NCBI GenBank assembly: GCA_002422305.1
Contig: DIUG01000068.1
Span: forward strand, 3,755 to 67,754
Direction: 5' to 3'
Length of the DNA stretch: 64,000 nt
Source of the DNA: Patescibacteria group bacterium UBA6164
Lineage (GTDB): Bacteria; Patescibacteriota; Gracilibacteria; BD1-5; UBA6164
In this document: positions 33,953 to 44,911 of the stretch, piece by piece
Position numbering within the stretch: the stretch's first letter is position 1
How the letters are laid out: every line of letters begins with the position of its first letter
Notes under the pieces: model-generated
The model's database searches: none
Seen by the model: the letters and a program-made list of their open reading frames with translations, nothing else
What the model was told of the DNA's origin: nothing
Made by a program: the position numbers and the translations under genes

Positions 33953-34460
33953 GTAAATAATATATATAGATATACATATTAAATCTTGTACTTCATTCAG
34001 GAAAAAAAGTATTATCTTTAGGATTAAATAAAACAAATTTTCAATCTTTTTTTATAATATGTGAATTTCATATTCTTCTACTAAGTAAATTTGCAAAATC
34101 ATTATCAAAATCAAAACTTGAAATATCAAATAATGTATTTCAATTTTGGTCTAAATAAGATAGTAAATCTCAATTAGATGCAAATAATAAAAATATATTA
34201 CTATTTGTTACTTTTTCTATTGCTTCTAATTGTCTTTCATAATTTCATCACAACTGCATAATTTTAATAACAGCACTTTCAAAAAAACATTTTTGTTCAG
34301 GATACTTTTCAATAAGTTTTTGTCTCAATTTTTCTACTAAAATCTCTTCATTTAGTTTTTCTCTTTCTTCTCTACTCCAATTAAAAGTATCTGCTATTTT
34401 AGGAGTTTCTTGATTTTGGTTTATTTCACAAGTTTGTGATGAAGTTTCTAAATTTCACAT
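33933..34460 (-). CDS. variable-tail protein, copy B
   Basis: 175 residues. The N-terminal 75 match copy A (start MGNLETSSQTCEINQ; the second codon is TGA where copy A has a lysine codon). The remainder (NIFLLFASNGDLLSYLDQ, DISSFDFDNDFANLLSRR) aligns loosely with copy A in strand order but differs in most residues. It is convergent with, and overlaps by 20 bases, the orphan tail cassette on the plus strand, mirroring the arrangement in unit A. Confidence 0.65.
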
Positions 34461-34573
34461 ATTTTTTATTATTTTAATAATATTTACAAAATTGTATCAT
34501 ATTTTTATATGTTTTGCAAAAATTATAGATTTCATTTTTAACTGAAAATAGAAATATAAACAGATAGTAACAA

Positions 34574-34598
34574 AAAAAGGCATAAATGCCTTTTTTCT
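34574..34598 (-). terminator. intrinsic terminator
   Basis: AAAAAAAGGCAT and ATGCCTTTTTT form a perfect stem; on the minus strand it follows the 55-residue gene's TAA. Confidence 0.7.
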
Positions 34599-34765
34599 TA
34601 AATACCAAATTCATCATCTCACAAAAATCATTCTAATTTATTTTCAAAATTCATCAATCATTTTTCACTTAACTCAATTTTCTTTAACTCTATATCTTTT
34701 TTTGATACTCATTTTTTAAATTCATTAGATTTCTCTAACTCTTTCTTAATTTTAATATTTTTCAT
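34598..34765 (-). CDS. small charged protein
   Basis: 55 residues: MKNIKIKKELEKSNEFKKG then a lysine-rich helix and an acidic end (GFLGDDEFGI). Five glycines are encoded by TGA, which hides the gene in a standard reading. The start has no alternative and a terminator follows immediately, so it is probably real. No family is recognised. The next 370 bases (34766-35135) contain only AT-rich sequence with no gene or structure that I can support. Confidence 0.5.
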
Positions 34766-35135
34766 AATAAACTTTTTGTTATTATGAAAAATAATTTCTC
34801 AAAGATCTTGTATTGAAAGTATTTTTCATTTATTAAATAAAATAATTTTTACACTTTTATAAAGACCATAAAATTATATAATTTTTATGGAAGATATTTA
34901 GGGGTAAATTGGGAACAATTGAAAAAAATACCATTTTCTTCAATCAAGAATTCTTAAAACTATATAGTTAGCATGATACAGAACATCTTATACCTTACTT
35001 TTATATATTATATTAAGATTTTTAAAAAAAATTGAGTTTTGTATATTTTTATTATTTATTTTTTATAGGTTTTTGATTTTTTTCAGAAAATTTATATTAT
35101 ATCCAAGTTAATTCTTATATTTTAATTTTATAAAT

Positions 35136-35390
35136 ATGGATAATAATTGATTAAATGATATTTTAACAGGATTAATCACAAATTGACTTTGGGATTTTAT
35201 AAAAGTTTTTTTAAAGTTTTTATTCTGAGGTATAATTTTATGATGATTATCATTTTTGGGATATAAATCATATAATAAAAATATTAAAATTTGAGATAGG
35301 ACAAAAATTAAAAATAGTTTTAAATCAAAAATAAATCAAGATATTGAGATTTGAAAATGAGTTGAAGTTGATGATAGCTTTAAATCTTAA
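35136..35390 (+). CDS. small single-pass membrane protein
   Basis: 84 residues with one hydrophobic stretch at about 10-42 (DFIKVFLKFLFGGIILGG), then a basic, lysine-rich cytoplasmic part. It is 10 bases upstream of the NACHT ATPase gene on the same strand, so the two are probably co-expressed; a membrane partner or anchor for that protein is possible. Confidence 0.5.
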
Positions 35391-35400
35391 AAATCTATTG

Positions 35401-38400
35401 ATGAATAAAAATATACAAATATGAGATTTTGCAAGTGTAAAGGATAGTTTTAATAACTATAAAACTATCAATATTTTATGATTCCAAAATATAAAATGAT
35501 TTCTAAAACAAATAGATTGAAGAAAAAAAGAATTAGATTTACTTTGAGAAGATTATTATATTTCTTTAGATTTTTCTGAGTGATGAAAAATTAATTCTAT
35601 TTTAAATGAAGATAGATGTATTATTATTTGAAATCCTTGAAGTTGAAAAACTCAATTATTAGTAGACATATTTTATAGAATAAAAAATAATTTAAATAAA
35701 AGATGGTGATTTTATAAAAACAATGAATTTTTACCTTTTTTTATATCCTTAAGAAATTTATGAGAAAATAGTTTAGAAGGATATTTAGATGAAAAAATAA
35801 CTAAATTTAATATCAAATGAGATCAAAAATTTATTTTACTTTTAGACTGATTAGATGAAATAAATTTAGATAAAACAGCTGATATATTAGATTTTATAGA
35901 AAATAATCAAAATTATAAATATATAATTTCTTCAAGAAAAACTAGTAATAACTTATGACAACTTTTATCTAAATATTCAGAATTCAGGCAATATACTATA
36001 CAAGAATTTAATTTTGATATTGAAAAATGATGAAATACTCAAATTTTAGAAGAATATTTTAAAAATAAATGAAAATTTATAAATTTAGAAAAGTATAAAA
36101 AATTACAAATAGAAATAAAAGATATCTTTTATTTAGAACAATTTTATGAAGTTTATGAAAAATTAGAAGAAAAAGATTGAAAATTAGAACTAACTGAGAA
36201 ATTTTTGAAAGAAATTTCTAATAAAAATAATGAATTAATAAAATTCGAAATTAATACAGATGATTTATTTTTATTATTAACAAAAGTTTCAGAACTTTTA
36301 TATAAGATTAATTCATTGACTTTAGAAAAAGAAAAAATACAAGAATTTATTAAATCTCTGTCAATTCAACAAAAAAAGAAAAAAATGTTTTTAGATTATA
36401 TGTTAAAAACATTTTTTATTGAATCTGAATGAAAATATTCTTTTTACCATAAAACTTTTTATGAATATTTTTTAGTTAGATATATTTCAGAAAAATATTT
36501 GAAAAACAAATTAAGTATTAGAGAATGAAATATTTTACTTGATAATCAATTTATTATAAAAATATTTTTTCCTTATTTACAAAGAAGTTATATTGAAAAT
36601 GAAAACTATTCTTGAATTGTTGGATTGAATCTATTTATGCAATATTATTTAAGTCATAATCCTATAGATGAAATTAATTCAGAAATTTTTCTAAAATGAC
36701 TTTTTAATTTATCAGAAGATTTATTAAGGTATTATATTTTAGAAAAAACTTCACCAATTTATCATTGGTTTAATAATTTTCATTATTTAAATTTTAACAT
36801 TATAAAAATAGCTTTAGATAAATGATATAAGGATATAGCAAATGGTTTTTATAAGAAATTAAATGATTTGATAGAAGAAAAAACACAAGAAAGAAAAAAT
36901 ATTAAAGAAAAATTATGAAAATTAGACAAAAACGATGAAAAATATAATTTTAACAAGCATGAATTAGAACAAGAATTAGAACATTTATTTGATGGTATTA
37001 ATTTCAAAGATCAAGCATATATAAATAAAAATCTGAATGAAAATATTAAATCTTATTCTGATTTATATGAAAAGATAAAATCAAATTATGAAATAAATAT
37101 TTATACAAGAATAGATTTTACTTCAAATTTTTTTGATTCACCTTATTATGCTTTTTTTGATAATCTATTAAAATATTGAAATAAAGAAGAAATTTTAAAA
37201 ATAATAAATCAATTTGAAAAGGATGAATTTTATACATTTTTACAAGTTTGACTAAAATTAGAAAATATAAAAAATATTTTGTGAAATCACAATATCTTAA
37301 ATTTAATCAAAGAAAAATTTATTTTTTATAAATGAGATTTTAAAGAATTTATAAACTATAATAAAGAAGATTTGAAAATAAAAGATAGTGCTATTACTTT
37401 ATTTTTGAAATATATTTTTTGATTATACGAAGATGAAAAAGAAATATTTGAATCAGAAGATTTTAAAGAATTAAAAGAATGACATAATTGATTTTTTAAT
37501 ATCCATTGGTGATTTTATGAATCTAATATAAATAATTCTCAATTAGCTTCATATTTGTTTTATAATCAAGTAAATTTAAAAGAAATTGTTGAAAAAGAAT
37601 TTATTTTCTCAAAAACTGAAACAGAAGAAGAAAGCATATTTAGGTATAAATATTGATATAATATAAGGTGTATTTATCAATATAGTTATAGTATTTTTAT
37701 TGATAGTATTTTAAAAAATGAAAAAATAATTTTTCAAGAATATATTGAAATAATAAAAAGCTATTCATCAATGAGATTAATGGATGATTTTAATATAAGA
37801 ATAATTTATTCAGAAATTTTAGCATATATATTTTATTATAATATTGAATGAGATTATTTTAAAAATATAAATCTAATTTGGGATAATTTAAGTGATTTTG
37901 TTGATGAAATTAATTTTTACAAAACATTACAGAAATTAGATGAATTAAATAAAACCAATAAATTATCAAATACTATTAATGAAGAAAAAATTATATTTTT
38001 AGAAAATAATATAGAGAAAAAGTTCGATTATCCTGCTTCAGAAGTAGAAGATTATATTTTTATTTCTCAGTTATATTGATTAATCTGAAATAATGATTTA
38101 CAAATTAAAAGTTTTGATAGTTGAATTGCACATTCTTATGTAAAATATTGATTTAGAAAAGATTACTATCTTACATATGTTTTTGAAATATTGGAAGAGT
38201 TAAAGTATAATTCTATAATTACAGAACAAGAAACATATCAATATTTAGATGAAATAATTGATTTGTATTGAAAAATTGATTGAATTACTGAAAAATGAGT
38301 TGCTTATTTATGAAAAAATATAGTTAAATTTCTTTTAACATTTAGTTTTAATAAAGCTATAGAATATAAAAATAAGATAAATGAAATTAATTATAGTTAT

Positions 38401-39039
38401 TATGATGAGATAGAAACTAGTATTTTAATTCAAAAAATAAATAATAATAATTTTACAGATGATGAAATTGAAAATTTATATTTCTATGATACTAGAACTA
38501 GTTTATTAGAATTAAAAATATATTTGTATTTGGTTGATATTTGAAGAGATGACTTTATAGAAAAGGTTAATGACTTATTAGTAGATATAGAAAAAGAAAC
38601 TAATATTGATTATTATTGGAATAGTGAAGATTATGAAGTTTATAAAAAATTATATGATTTATGAAAAATTAATAAATCTGAATCAATATTAAAAGAATTA
38701 GAAAAACCAGAGAGAGAAATAAATGAAATAATTTCTTTAAAAGATTTAAATGATGATGAAGTAGTTAAAATTTTAAATGACAAAGTTTGTTATTGAATGT
38801 ACCATACTAGTTTTTCATGAGATTATAATTATTTATTAAATGAATTATATATAAAAGATAAAAAATTATTTAATTCCTATATATCAAGAACAAATTTTAA
38901 ATATGATGATAAATATGAATATGAGTTTTTTGCAAATATTCAGTGATTAACAAAAGTTTACATAGAAAATAAAGAGAGAGAGAAAGTAATTTTATTATTT
39001 GAGGAACTATTAAGTTTTTCTTGATTATTGATAAAATAA
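35401..39039 (+). CDS. NACHT-type STAND ATPase
   Basis: 1212 residues. Walker A is IIIGNPGSGKTQLLVDI near 77-90; the NACHT-type Walker B is FILLLDGLDEINLDK near 148. SSRKTSNN is sensor-like and FYHKTFYEYFLVRYI near 350 is the conserved segment closing the NACHT module. The remaining 850 residues are helical and repeat-like, as in sensor regions of bacterial NACHT proteins, and contain no identifiable effector domain; the short N-terminus (75 residues) also lacks one. Bacterial NACHT proteins of this kind protect against phages by recognising infection and triggering an effector. The preceding 84-residue membrane protein is the only candidate partner. Confidence 0.83.
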
Positions 39040-39067
39040 TTACCAAAAATCTAAACAATTAAATAAC

Positions 39068-41356
39068 ATGGATAAAACTTATTATAACAACAAAAAACAT
39101 TTATTTATTAATGAAAATAATGAAGTATTAGAAAATATTTCATATTTTCAGTTTGCTTGAAATAAAATAAATATTAGGTTTAGTAATTGAGATAAAATTT
39201 ATTCATATAAATCTAATTCCATAACAATTTTAAAAGATCCCAAAAATATAGATATATATAGTAATTTATTTTATCTTGAAAAAACATTATTATTTAATAT
39301 TAAAGAGGTTTTATATTTCTGAAATAAATATTATAGAGTGTTTTTAAAAGAATGATGAGTTATTACAAGTGATAAAATCAAAATTATTGAAAATATTATG
39401 AAAGATGAAAAAGTATCTTCTATTATAGATTATTTAAAGTTAGTTTTAAATAATATTGAAAATAATGAAGTAACAAAACATTTAAAAAGAGAATATGAAA
39501 AATTAGAGAATATATTACCAGGTAGTGTATTGTGAGATTTTCTTTTCAAAAAATTTACAAATAAAACTAGCTACTTTAAACCGAAAGAATTAATTTATCC
39601 TTTCAATTTTAATCTTAGTCAAAAGAGAGCTCTTGAAAGTGTTTTTGATTCCAATATATCTGTTATTGAATGACCTCCTTGAACTTGAAAAACTCAAACT
39701 ATTTTGAATATAATTGCAAATCTTGCCATAATGCAAGATAAAACTATTGCTGTAGTTTCAAATAATAATTCTGCAATAGCAAATGTAAGAGAAAAATTAG
39801 AAAAAGATTGATATGATTTTTTTGTTGCAATGTTAGGAAATAAAGGGAATAAAAATACATTTTTTTCTAATATTCCTGAACTAAAAGAATTCAAAAGTGA
39901 TAAAGATTGAAATTATACTTCAAAATTAGAAGAGATTTCTAATTTAATGAATATTGATAATGAGAAGCAGAAAATAAAACTTGAATTATCAGACTATATT
40001 TTAGAACAAGAACATTTTGAAAACTATTTTAAAAAACAAGAAATAAACGAATTATTTAAATTACCAATTTGGGCTAAAAATTCAGATAAAATAATGAATT
40101 TTCTAGTTTTAAATTCTAAAAAATCTAAAAAATGAAAAAATAAATGATGGTTGTATAAGATAGAGCTTTTCATAAAGTTTTGATTTACTGAATTTAAAAA
40201 ATTAGACACAAGTGAAATAGATCTTATTTTATCGTATCAAAGAAAATTTTATGATTTTAAAATATGAGAATTAATGGATTTATTATCTGAATTAGATAAA
40301 AAACTTCAAGATAATAAGTATGAGAATTTAGTCTCTGAATACATTAAGTTTTCTAAAATATTCTTTGAAAACAAACTTAATTCAAAATTTAAAAAATTTA
40401 AGTGATTAACTTTTTCTTCAAAAGATATTTTTAATTTATCTTCAGGTTTTACAGAAAGATTTCCTGTAATTTTAAGTTCAACCTATGCTTTATTAAACTC
40501 TATACCGAAGTGATTTTTATTAGATTATGTAATAGTTGATGAATCTTCTCAAGTTGATCTTATTACAGGTATCCTTATTCTTTCATGCTGTAAAAATGTT
40601 ATAATTGTATGAGATAGGAAACAACTTACTCATATTACAAATTGAGAAAAGGTAAGTGTAAGTGTTGATGAAGATTTTGATTATTATAAGCATAATATTT
40701 TATCATCTGTTTTAAATATTTATAAAGATAAGATTCCAATTACACTCTTAAAAGAACATTATAGATGTCATCCAAAAATAATTAATTTTTGTAATCAAAA
40801 GTATTATAACTGAGAACTTATTATTTATACATCTAAATGAGAGAATACAAATCCGCTTGTTATTTATCGTAGTGCAGAATGAAATCATATGAGAAGTATA
40901 ACTCAATGAGATAGTACTTGAAAATATAATCAAAGAGAAATTGATATTATTCAGGATATTTTATTGAGTAATAAAGAAAATTTTACTGAAAAAGATGACA
41001 TATGAATTATAACTCCTTTTAGAAAGCAAGTAGAAAAATTAAATAGCATAATTTGAGAAACTATAGATATTGATACTGTTCATAAATTTCAATGAAGAGA
41101 GAAAGATATTATTATTTTTTCTACAGTATTAGATAACTCAAAAGATTGAAATTTAACTCTTAAATTTGCAGATCAACCAAATCTTATAAATGTTACAATT
41201 TCTAGAGCAAAAAATAAATTTATAGTTGTTACTGATAATGACTTATTTTTTAAAAGATGAAGAGAAATTAAAGATTTTGTTAAATATGTTGAATATAGTT
41301 CTTTAGATGAAAACATTAAAAATAGTGAAATAGTTTGAGTATGATCTTTTGTATAA
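39068..41356 (+). CDS. SF1B (UPF1/DNA2-like) helicase, cut short by a frameshift
   Basis: 762 residues in this frame. Helicase motifs occur in order: VIEGPPGTGKTQTI near 200 (I), YVIVDESSQVD near 488 (II), VGDRKQLTHI (III), LKEHYRCHPKI near 563 (IV), IITPFRKQ, DTVHKFQGREKD near 671 (V) and NVTISRAKNKF (VI). An inserted coiled region (about 280-440) lies between I and II, as in other UPF1-like enzymes. The frame ends at TAA 41354-41356, but a nuclease-like domain continues in another frame, so the original protein was a helicase-nuclease fusion. It follows the NACHT gene by 28 bases on the same strand. Confidence 0.85.
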
Positions 41357-41818
41357 AAATTATTCAGATAAAATATCTATTAGTTTAGATAGTATAGAAA
41401 AAGTTTCTATACATGATTCTGAAAATATTTGAAATGCTTTAATTAAAGATATTTTAACAAATCATGAAGAATTTACTAATTTAGACTATAGAAGAGAATA
41501 TCATTTAAAATTTCTTATAAATGATACAAGCAAATTAAGTGATGTTGAGATACTACCAGTGATGTTGAGATAAAATTTTTAAATAATAACTCAAGAATTG
41601 ATTTTCTTATTTTTGAAAAGTTTTGAAAAACACCTATACTAGTTATTGAAGTTGATTGAGTTGCTTTTCATGAAAATAATTTAGAACAAATTGAAAGAGA
41701 TAAAAAGAAAAATAGTATTTTAGAAAAATACAATATTCCTTATTTAAGATTATCTACAAATTGAAGTTGAGATAGAGAGAAAATAATAGAAAAATTAAAG
41801 TTATTAATTTATGAATAA
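41357..41818 (+). pseudogene. nuclease domain broken off the SF1 helicase
   Basis: Two frames together give the missing C-terminus. From about 41336 one frame reads EYDLLYKNYSDKISISLDS up to DTSKLSDVEI. After a 20-base duplication (AGTGATGTTGAGATACTACC at about 41541) the helicase's original frame resumes with SRIDFLIFEKFGKTPILVIE, VDGVAFHENN and NIPYLRLSTNG, ending at TAA 41816. The D...IEVDG pattern with the final L-R-L strand fits the DUF2726/Vsr-like endonuclease domain often fused to such helicases. One extra base near 41336 plus the 20-base duplication restore the frame exactly (21 bases). Confidence 0.75.
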
Positions 41819-41820
41819 TA

Positions 41821-41846
41821 AATACTACTAATTTTAGTAGTATTTT
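41821..41846 (+). terminator. intrinsic terminator
   Basis: AATACTACTA and TAGTAGTATT form a 10 bp stem followed by TTTATT, directly after the broken nuclease. Confidence 0.75.
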
Positions 41847-41936
41847 TATTACCTATTCTTTTTTTGTATAGAATATTTTTTGTCTTACTTTTATATAAAC
41901 ATTTATTACTATAAAAAAAATAACTTATAAAAATAA

Positions 41937-42150
41937 AGTTCTAAAAAAGACTTGCTTATAGATTAAGTAAGTCTTTTTATTGTATTTAAATGATTTAGTT
42001 TGTATTTTTCTTTTTTCTTCTGTAGTACTCCATTGGTTTTCATTGATATTTATAATATTCAATAAAATCTTCTTTATATAGACCATTAATATCATATTCA
42101 ATAGTTCATTCAAAAAAAGTTCTCAATTCTATTATTGTGCTCCACCATTT
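41937..42150. repeat. island-boundary repeat, copy 1
   Basis: A 214-base segment shared with copies at 49054 and 56153. Left end AGTTCTAAAAAAGACTTGC with a hairpin (GACTTGCTTA/TAAGTAAGTC), right end TTCTATTATTGTGCTCCACC plus A. On the minus strand one frame reads WWSTIIELRTFFEGTIEYD, then LYKEDFIEYYKYQGKP and MEYYRRKKKN before a stop, and the copies keep this frame despite base changes and a 3-base insertion, so it was once protein-coding, probably the 3' end of a gene with its terminator. No gene body lies upstream. A hairpin terminator (AAAAACTCTA/TAGAGTTTTT) at 42173-42199 belongs to the next gene. Confidence 0.8.
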
Positions 42151-42169
42151 TTTTATTGATTATTAAGCG

Positions 42170-42201
42170 AAAAAACTCTATATTTTTTAGAGTTTTTTGG
42201 T
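42170..42201 (-). terminator. terminator after the deacetylase gene
   Basis: AAAAACTCTA and TAGAGTTTTT around a short loop, 9 bases past the minus-strand stop at 42210. Confidence 0.7.
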
Positions 42202-42209
42202 TTTTAAAA

Positions 42210-43157
42210 TTATACATTTTCAATTATTCAATACTTAAACATATTACAATCATATCTTGGTAATAAATATTTATTATTAATTATATCATCTGTTTTAATA
42301 TTTCTTGGTTCTACAATAAAAGAATATTTTATATTTGAATTTTCTAATTTTCTAACAGTTTCTATATTATATGAATCTTTTCATCAATAAGGATAACAAA
42401 AACAATCAATTTCAGAATTAATGATTTTGCTTAAAAAATTATTTGATTCATCAATTTCATTATTTAACTCATTATAGCTAAAATTAGACAATAAATGATG
42501 AGATTCTGCATGTCATCAAATTATATTTCATGCATTTTTAATCTCACTTATTTGATTTTCATTTAAATATAATTTTTCCCATATAATATCTATTGGATCT
42601 CAAAAAATACTTATTAATTTATCTAAAACTATAGTTTGAGTATCCAAATTTAAAGAATAGTTTATTTTTTTTATAATAAGTGAATATTTATCCATTTCTT
42701 GTTCAGAATATGCAATTCTATTTTCTATTTTTTTTATTTCAGATTCTAAATTTAAATTTTTTAAGATATCTACAAATTTTTCATAAATATTTTTTGAATT
42801 AAATCTTCACAATAAATAATGTATTTTATGAACATTTAATATACTTCTATCTCTTAATTGCTTAGTTCATACAAAAAATATTCACCATAAATTTCTTTCT
42901 TTTAAAATAGGAAGTACATATTTATAATGATCTATTAATCAATCATCAAATGTTAATATTATTCAAGTTGGAACATTGGTTTTATTATTTATAAAATTAA
43001 TCCAATCCTCTTTTCTTACAAATCAAAATTCTTTTTCAAAAAAATCTAACTGTTTTTTAAAATTATCAATACCTAAATACTTAAGTCATGGTATAAAATC
43101 AGAATTAATTCTGATATAATGATACATTATTGCTTTACATCAATTTTTATTATTCAT
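42210..43157 (-). CDS. polysaccharide deacetylase (CE4/NodB family)
   Basis: 315 residues, no signal peptide visible. The NodB core is present: GIILTFDDGLIDHYKYVLP near 70 (the TFDD metal and base residues), GGIFFVGTKQLRD, IIGGHAESHHLLSN near 200 (H...H metal ligands) and CYPYGGKDSYNIE near 240. It would remove acetyl groups from N-acetylated sugars. Its start is 4 bases from the stop of the HIT-family gene, and the run continues with neuC and neuB, so the likely substrate is the cell-surface glycan or a sialic-acid-related sugar made by the same cluster. Confidence 0.82.
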
Positions 43158-43161
43158 AAAA

Positions 43162-43722
43162 TTAATTTTTAAATTTTCTTTTAAGTATTCCAGTATTTTT
43201 TGATACTCTTTCTGAGGTTACTTTAGATATTGAAGATAATATATCTGGTGCTTTTTCTCAACAAGTTTGATTAATAAATTCATTCAATGTATCTTGAACA
43301 ATTTCTTTTCTTGACCAAAAATTAAGTCATCAGCCATCTATATTTAAATTATTAACTTTTTTGATATTTTCTCACTTATAAATTGGAATAAGATGAAAGT
43401 GAAGATGTTTTGAATTTTCTCAAGAATTTAATGATATAATATTTACTCTATCAATATTTACATCACATTTTTTTATTGTTACACATGCTTTATTTAATAA
43501 TATTCCTAATTCTATAATTACTTCTTGAGGCAATATACAATCACTGATGTCATTAATATGTTTACCTATATCATTTATTAATTCTTTTTTTAAAATTAAT
43601 AAACAATGAAAATCACACAATGGGTTTATACTGTGTACAAATTCCCAATATTTCAATGTATTATCAATCTGTTGTTCTTTATTAGGAAATGAACTTTTAC
43701 AAAATATACAATTTTTTTTCAT
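43162..43722 (-). CDS. HIT-family protein
   Basis: 186 residues from the ATG at 43720-43722 (MKKNCIFCKSSFPNKE). The HIT motif is HLHFHLIPIYKG near 120, with the H-x-H-x-H order of nucleotide hydrolases and transferases. The N-terminal CIFC resembles the zinc-binding cysteines of HIT proteins. A longer frame upstream exists but has no ATG and runs into the neuC gene, so it is not used. It lies between neuC and the deacetylase. The substrate is unknown; a nucleotide or nucleotide-sugar is likely from family and context. Confidence 0.78.
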
Positions 43723-43751
43723 AGTACTTTTATAATATTTAATAATATATT

Positions 43752-44900
43752 CTATTTCTGAATAGAAGTATTCCAAAATTCTTCTGTCTCAATTATTTTT
43801 ATAAATCTTTCTGTCTCAATTATTTTTATAAATCTTTCTCATGCTTTTCAATCACCAAAAGTTAAACATTTAGGATATATTTTATTTTCTTCCCATAATT
43901 CATTAATTTTGTTTTTAACTTCATCTGAATCATAGTTAACATTATGAATACTTTCCCAATTATTTCTATTATTTTGTCTTGTTCATATATTTACAGTCGG
44001 TACTCAAAGTGTTGGTGCTTGTCTAACTCAAGCACTAGAATTTCAAACAATACATTTAGAACTTTTTAATATAGTTAAAAAATCATTAAAAGGAATTGAG
44101 TCAAATATTCTATAAGATTCTTTAAATTTCTTATCAATTATATATTTGTTAAAATATTTTATAACAATATCAGAACTAGGATCATTATTAGGATATATAA
44201 GTATAAATTTTTTATTAGATTGTATTAATCCATCTAAAACATTAATGCAATGTTGCTCAAAACTTGATGTTTCAGTAGTAACTGAGTGGAAAATAAATAT
44301 TCAGTATTTTTCAAAAGGTATATCATATTTAATTTTAAGTTCATCTATTTTAGATAATTCATCTCAAAACATTACATCAAAATCTGGAGATCATATAGAA
44401 TATATATTTTCTCTTTTTTCTCACATTATTTCTAACTTGTCAGCAGATTTATCATTTGCCACAAAATGTACATGTGAAAGTTTAGATATAAAATGTCTAA
44501 CTGATTCATCAATACTACCTGAAGATTCTCATCATTCTACATGTGCTACAAGAGTATTTGTAAAAGATCAAGCAATTACTCAAGCTAATGCTTCAACTCT
44601 ATCTCCATGAATTACTATTAAATCTGGATTAATTTCATGAATATAGTGAGATAGATTTATTATAGTATTTGCTATAACTATTTCCTGCTTTTCTCAAACA
44701 TGTTGATTTATATTTAGATAAACATTCTGATGATTTTCATCTAAAATCTCTTTGAAAGTAAATCAATACTTTCAAAGCATATGCATTCAAGTTACAAATA
44801 CATAACTCTCAAAGCTATAATGTTTATCGACCTCTCTTATTAAAGATCTTATTTTTCAATAATCAGCTCTCGTTCATGTAAGAAATAAAATTTTCTTCAT
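43752..44900 (-). CDS. neuC: UDP-N-acetylglucosamine 2-epimerase, hydrolysing
   Basis: 382 residues. The start reads FLTGTRADYGKI, typical of NeuC/WecB-type epimerases; LIVIHGDRVEALA near 100, HVEGGESSGSIDESVRH near 130 (catalytic and UDP-binding) and VGNSSAGVRQAPTLGVP near 310 follow. It makes N-acetylmannosamine from UDP-GlcNAc, the first step to sialic acid. A 27-base direct repeat at its 3' end (ERFIKIIET read twice) adds nine residues just before the stop and is probably a recent slippage duplication. Downstream genes encode HIT and deacetylase proteins; neuB is 11 bases upstream. Confidence 0.88.
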
Positions 44901-44911
44901 TTTTAGATATC

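Larger units (their letters stand above)
33620..34526. repeat. tandem duplication, unit B
   Basis: Second copy of the unit at 32646-33616, starting directly after it and ending at the same GCAAAAATTAT. It carries only the last part of the + gene plus a complete minus-strand gene. Confidence 0.8.
8865..42146. mobile_element. putative serine-recombinase genomic island (defence-rich)
   Basis: The segment from the tmRNA 3' end to the first boundary repeat contains two serine recombinases at its left edge and mostly accessory genes. Both ends carry GCTCCACCA. The right boundary could instead be one of the later repeats (49267 or 56365), making a composite element. Excision and target specificity are inferred only from this layout. 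Confidence 0.45.

Noticed and set aside
34766..35135. Search for a small gene or RNA in the 370-base gap
   Set aside because: Only AT-rich sequence; no frame with family features, no strong hairpin with a T run and no promoter pair.
42100..42146. Repeat right ends as tRNA genes (CTCCACCA end)
   Set aside because: No matching 5' acceptor strand, D arm or anticodon arm can be found upstream in any copy.
43723..43776. Upstream extension of the HIT gene beginning with TTG
   Set aside because: It would overlap the end of neuC, whereas the ATG at 43720-43722 directly precedes the conserved CIFC segment.
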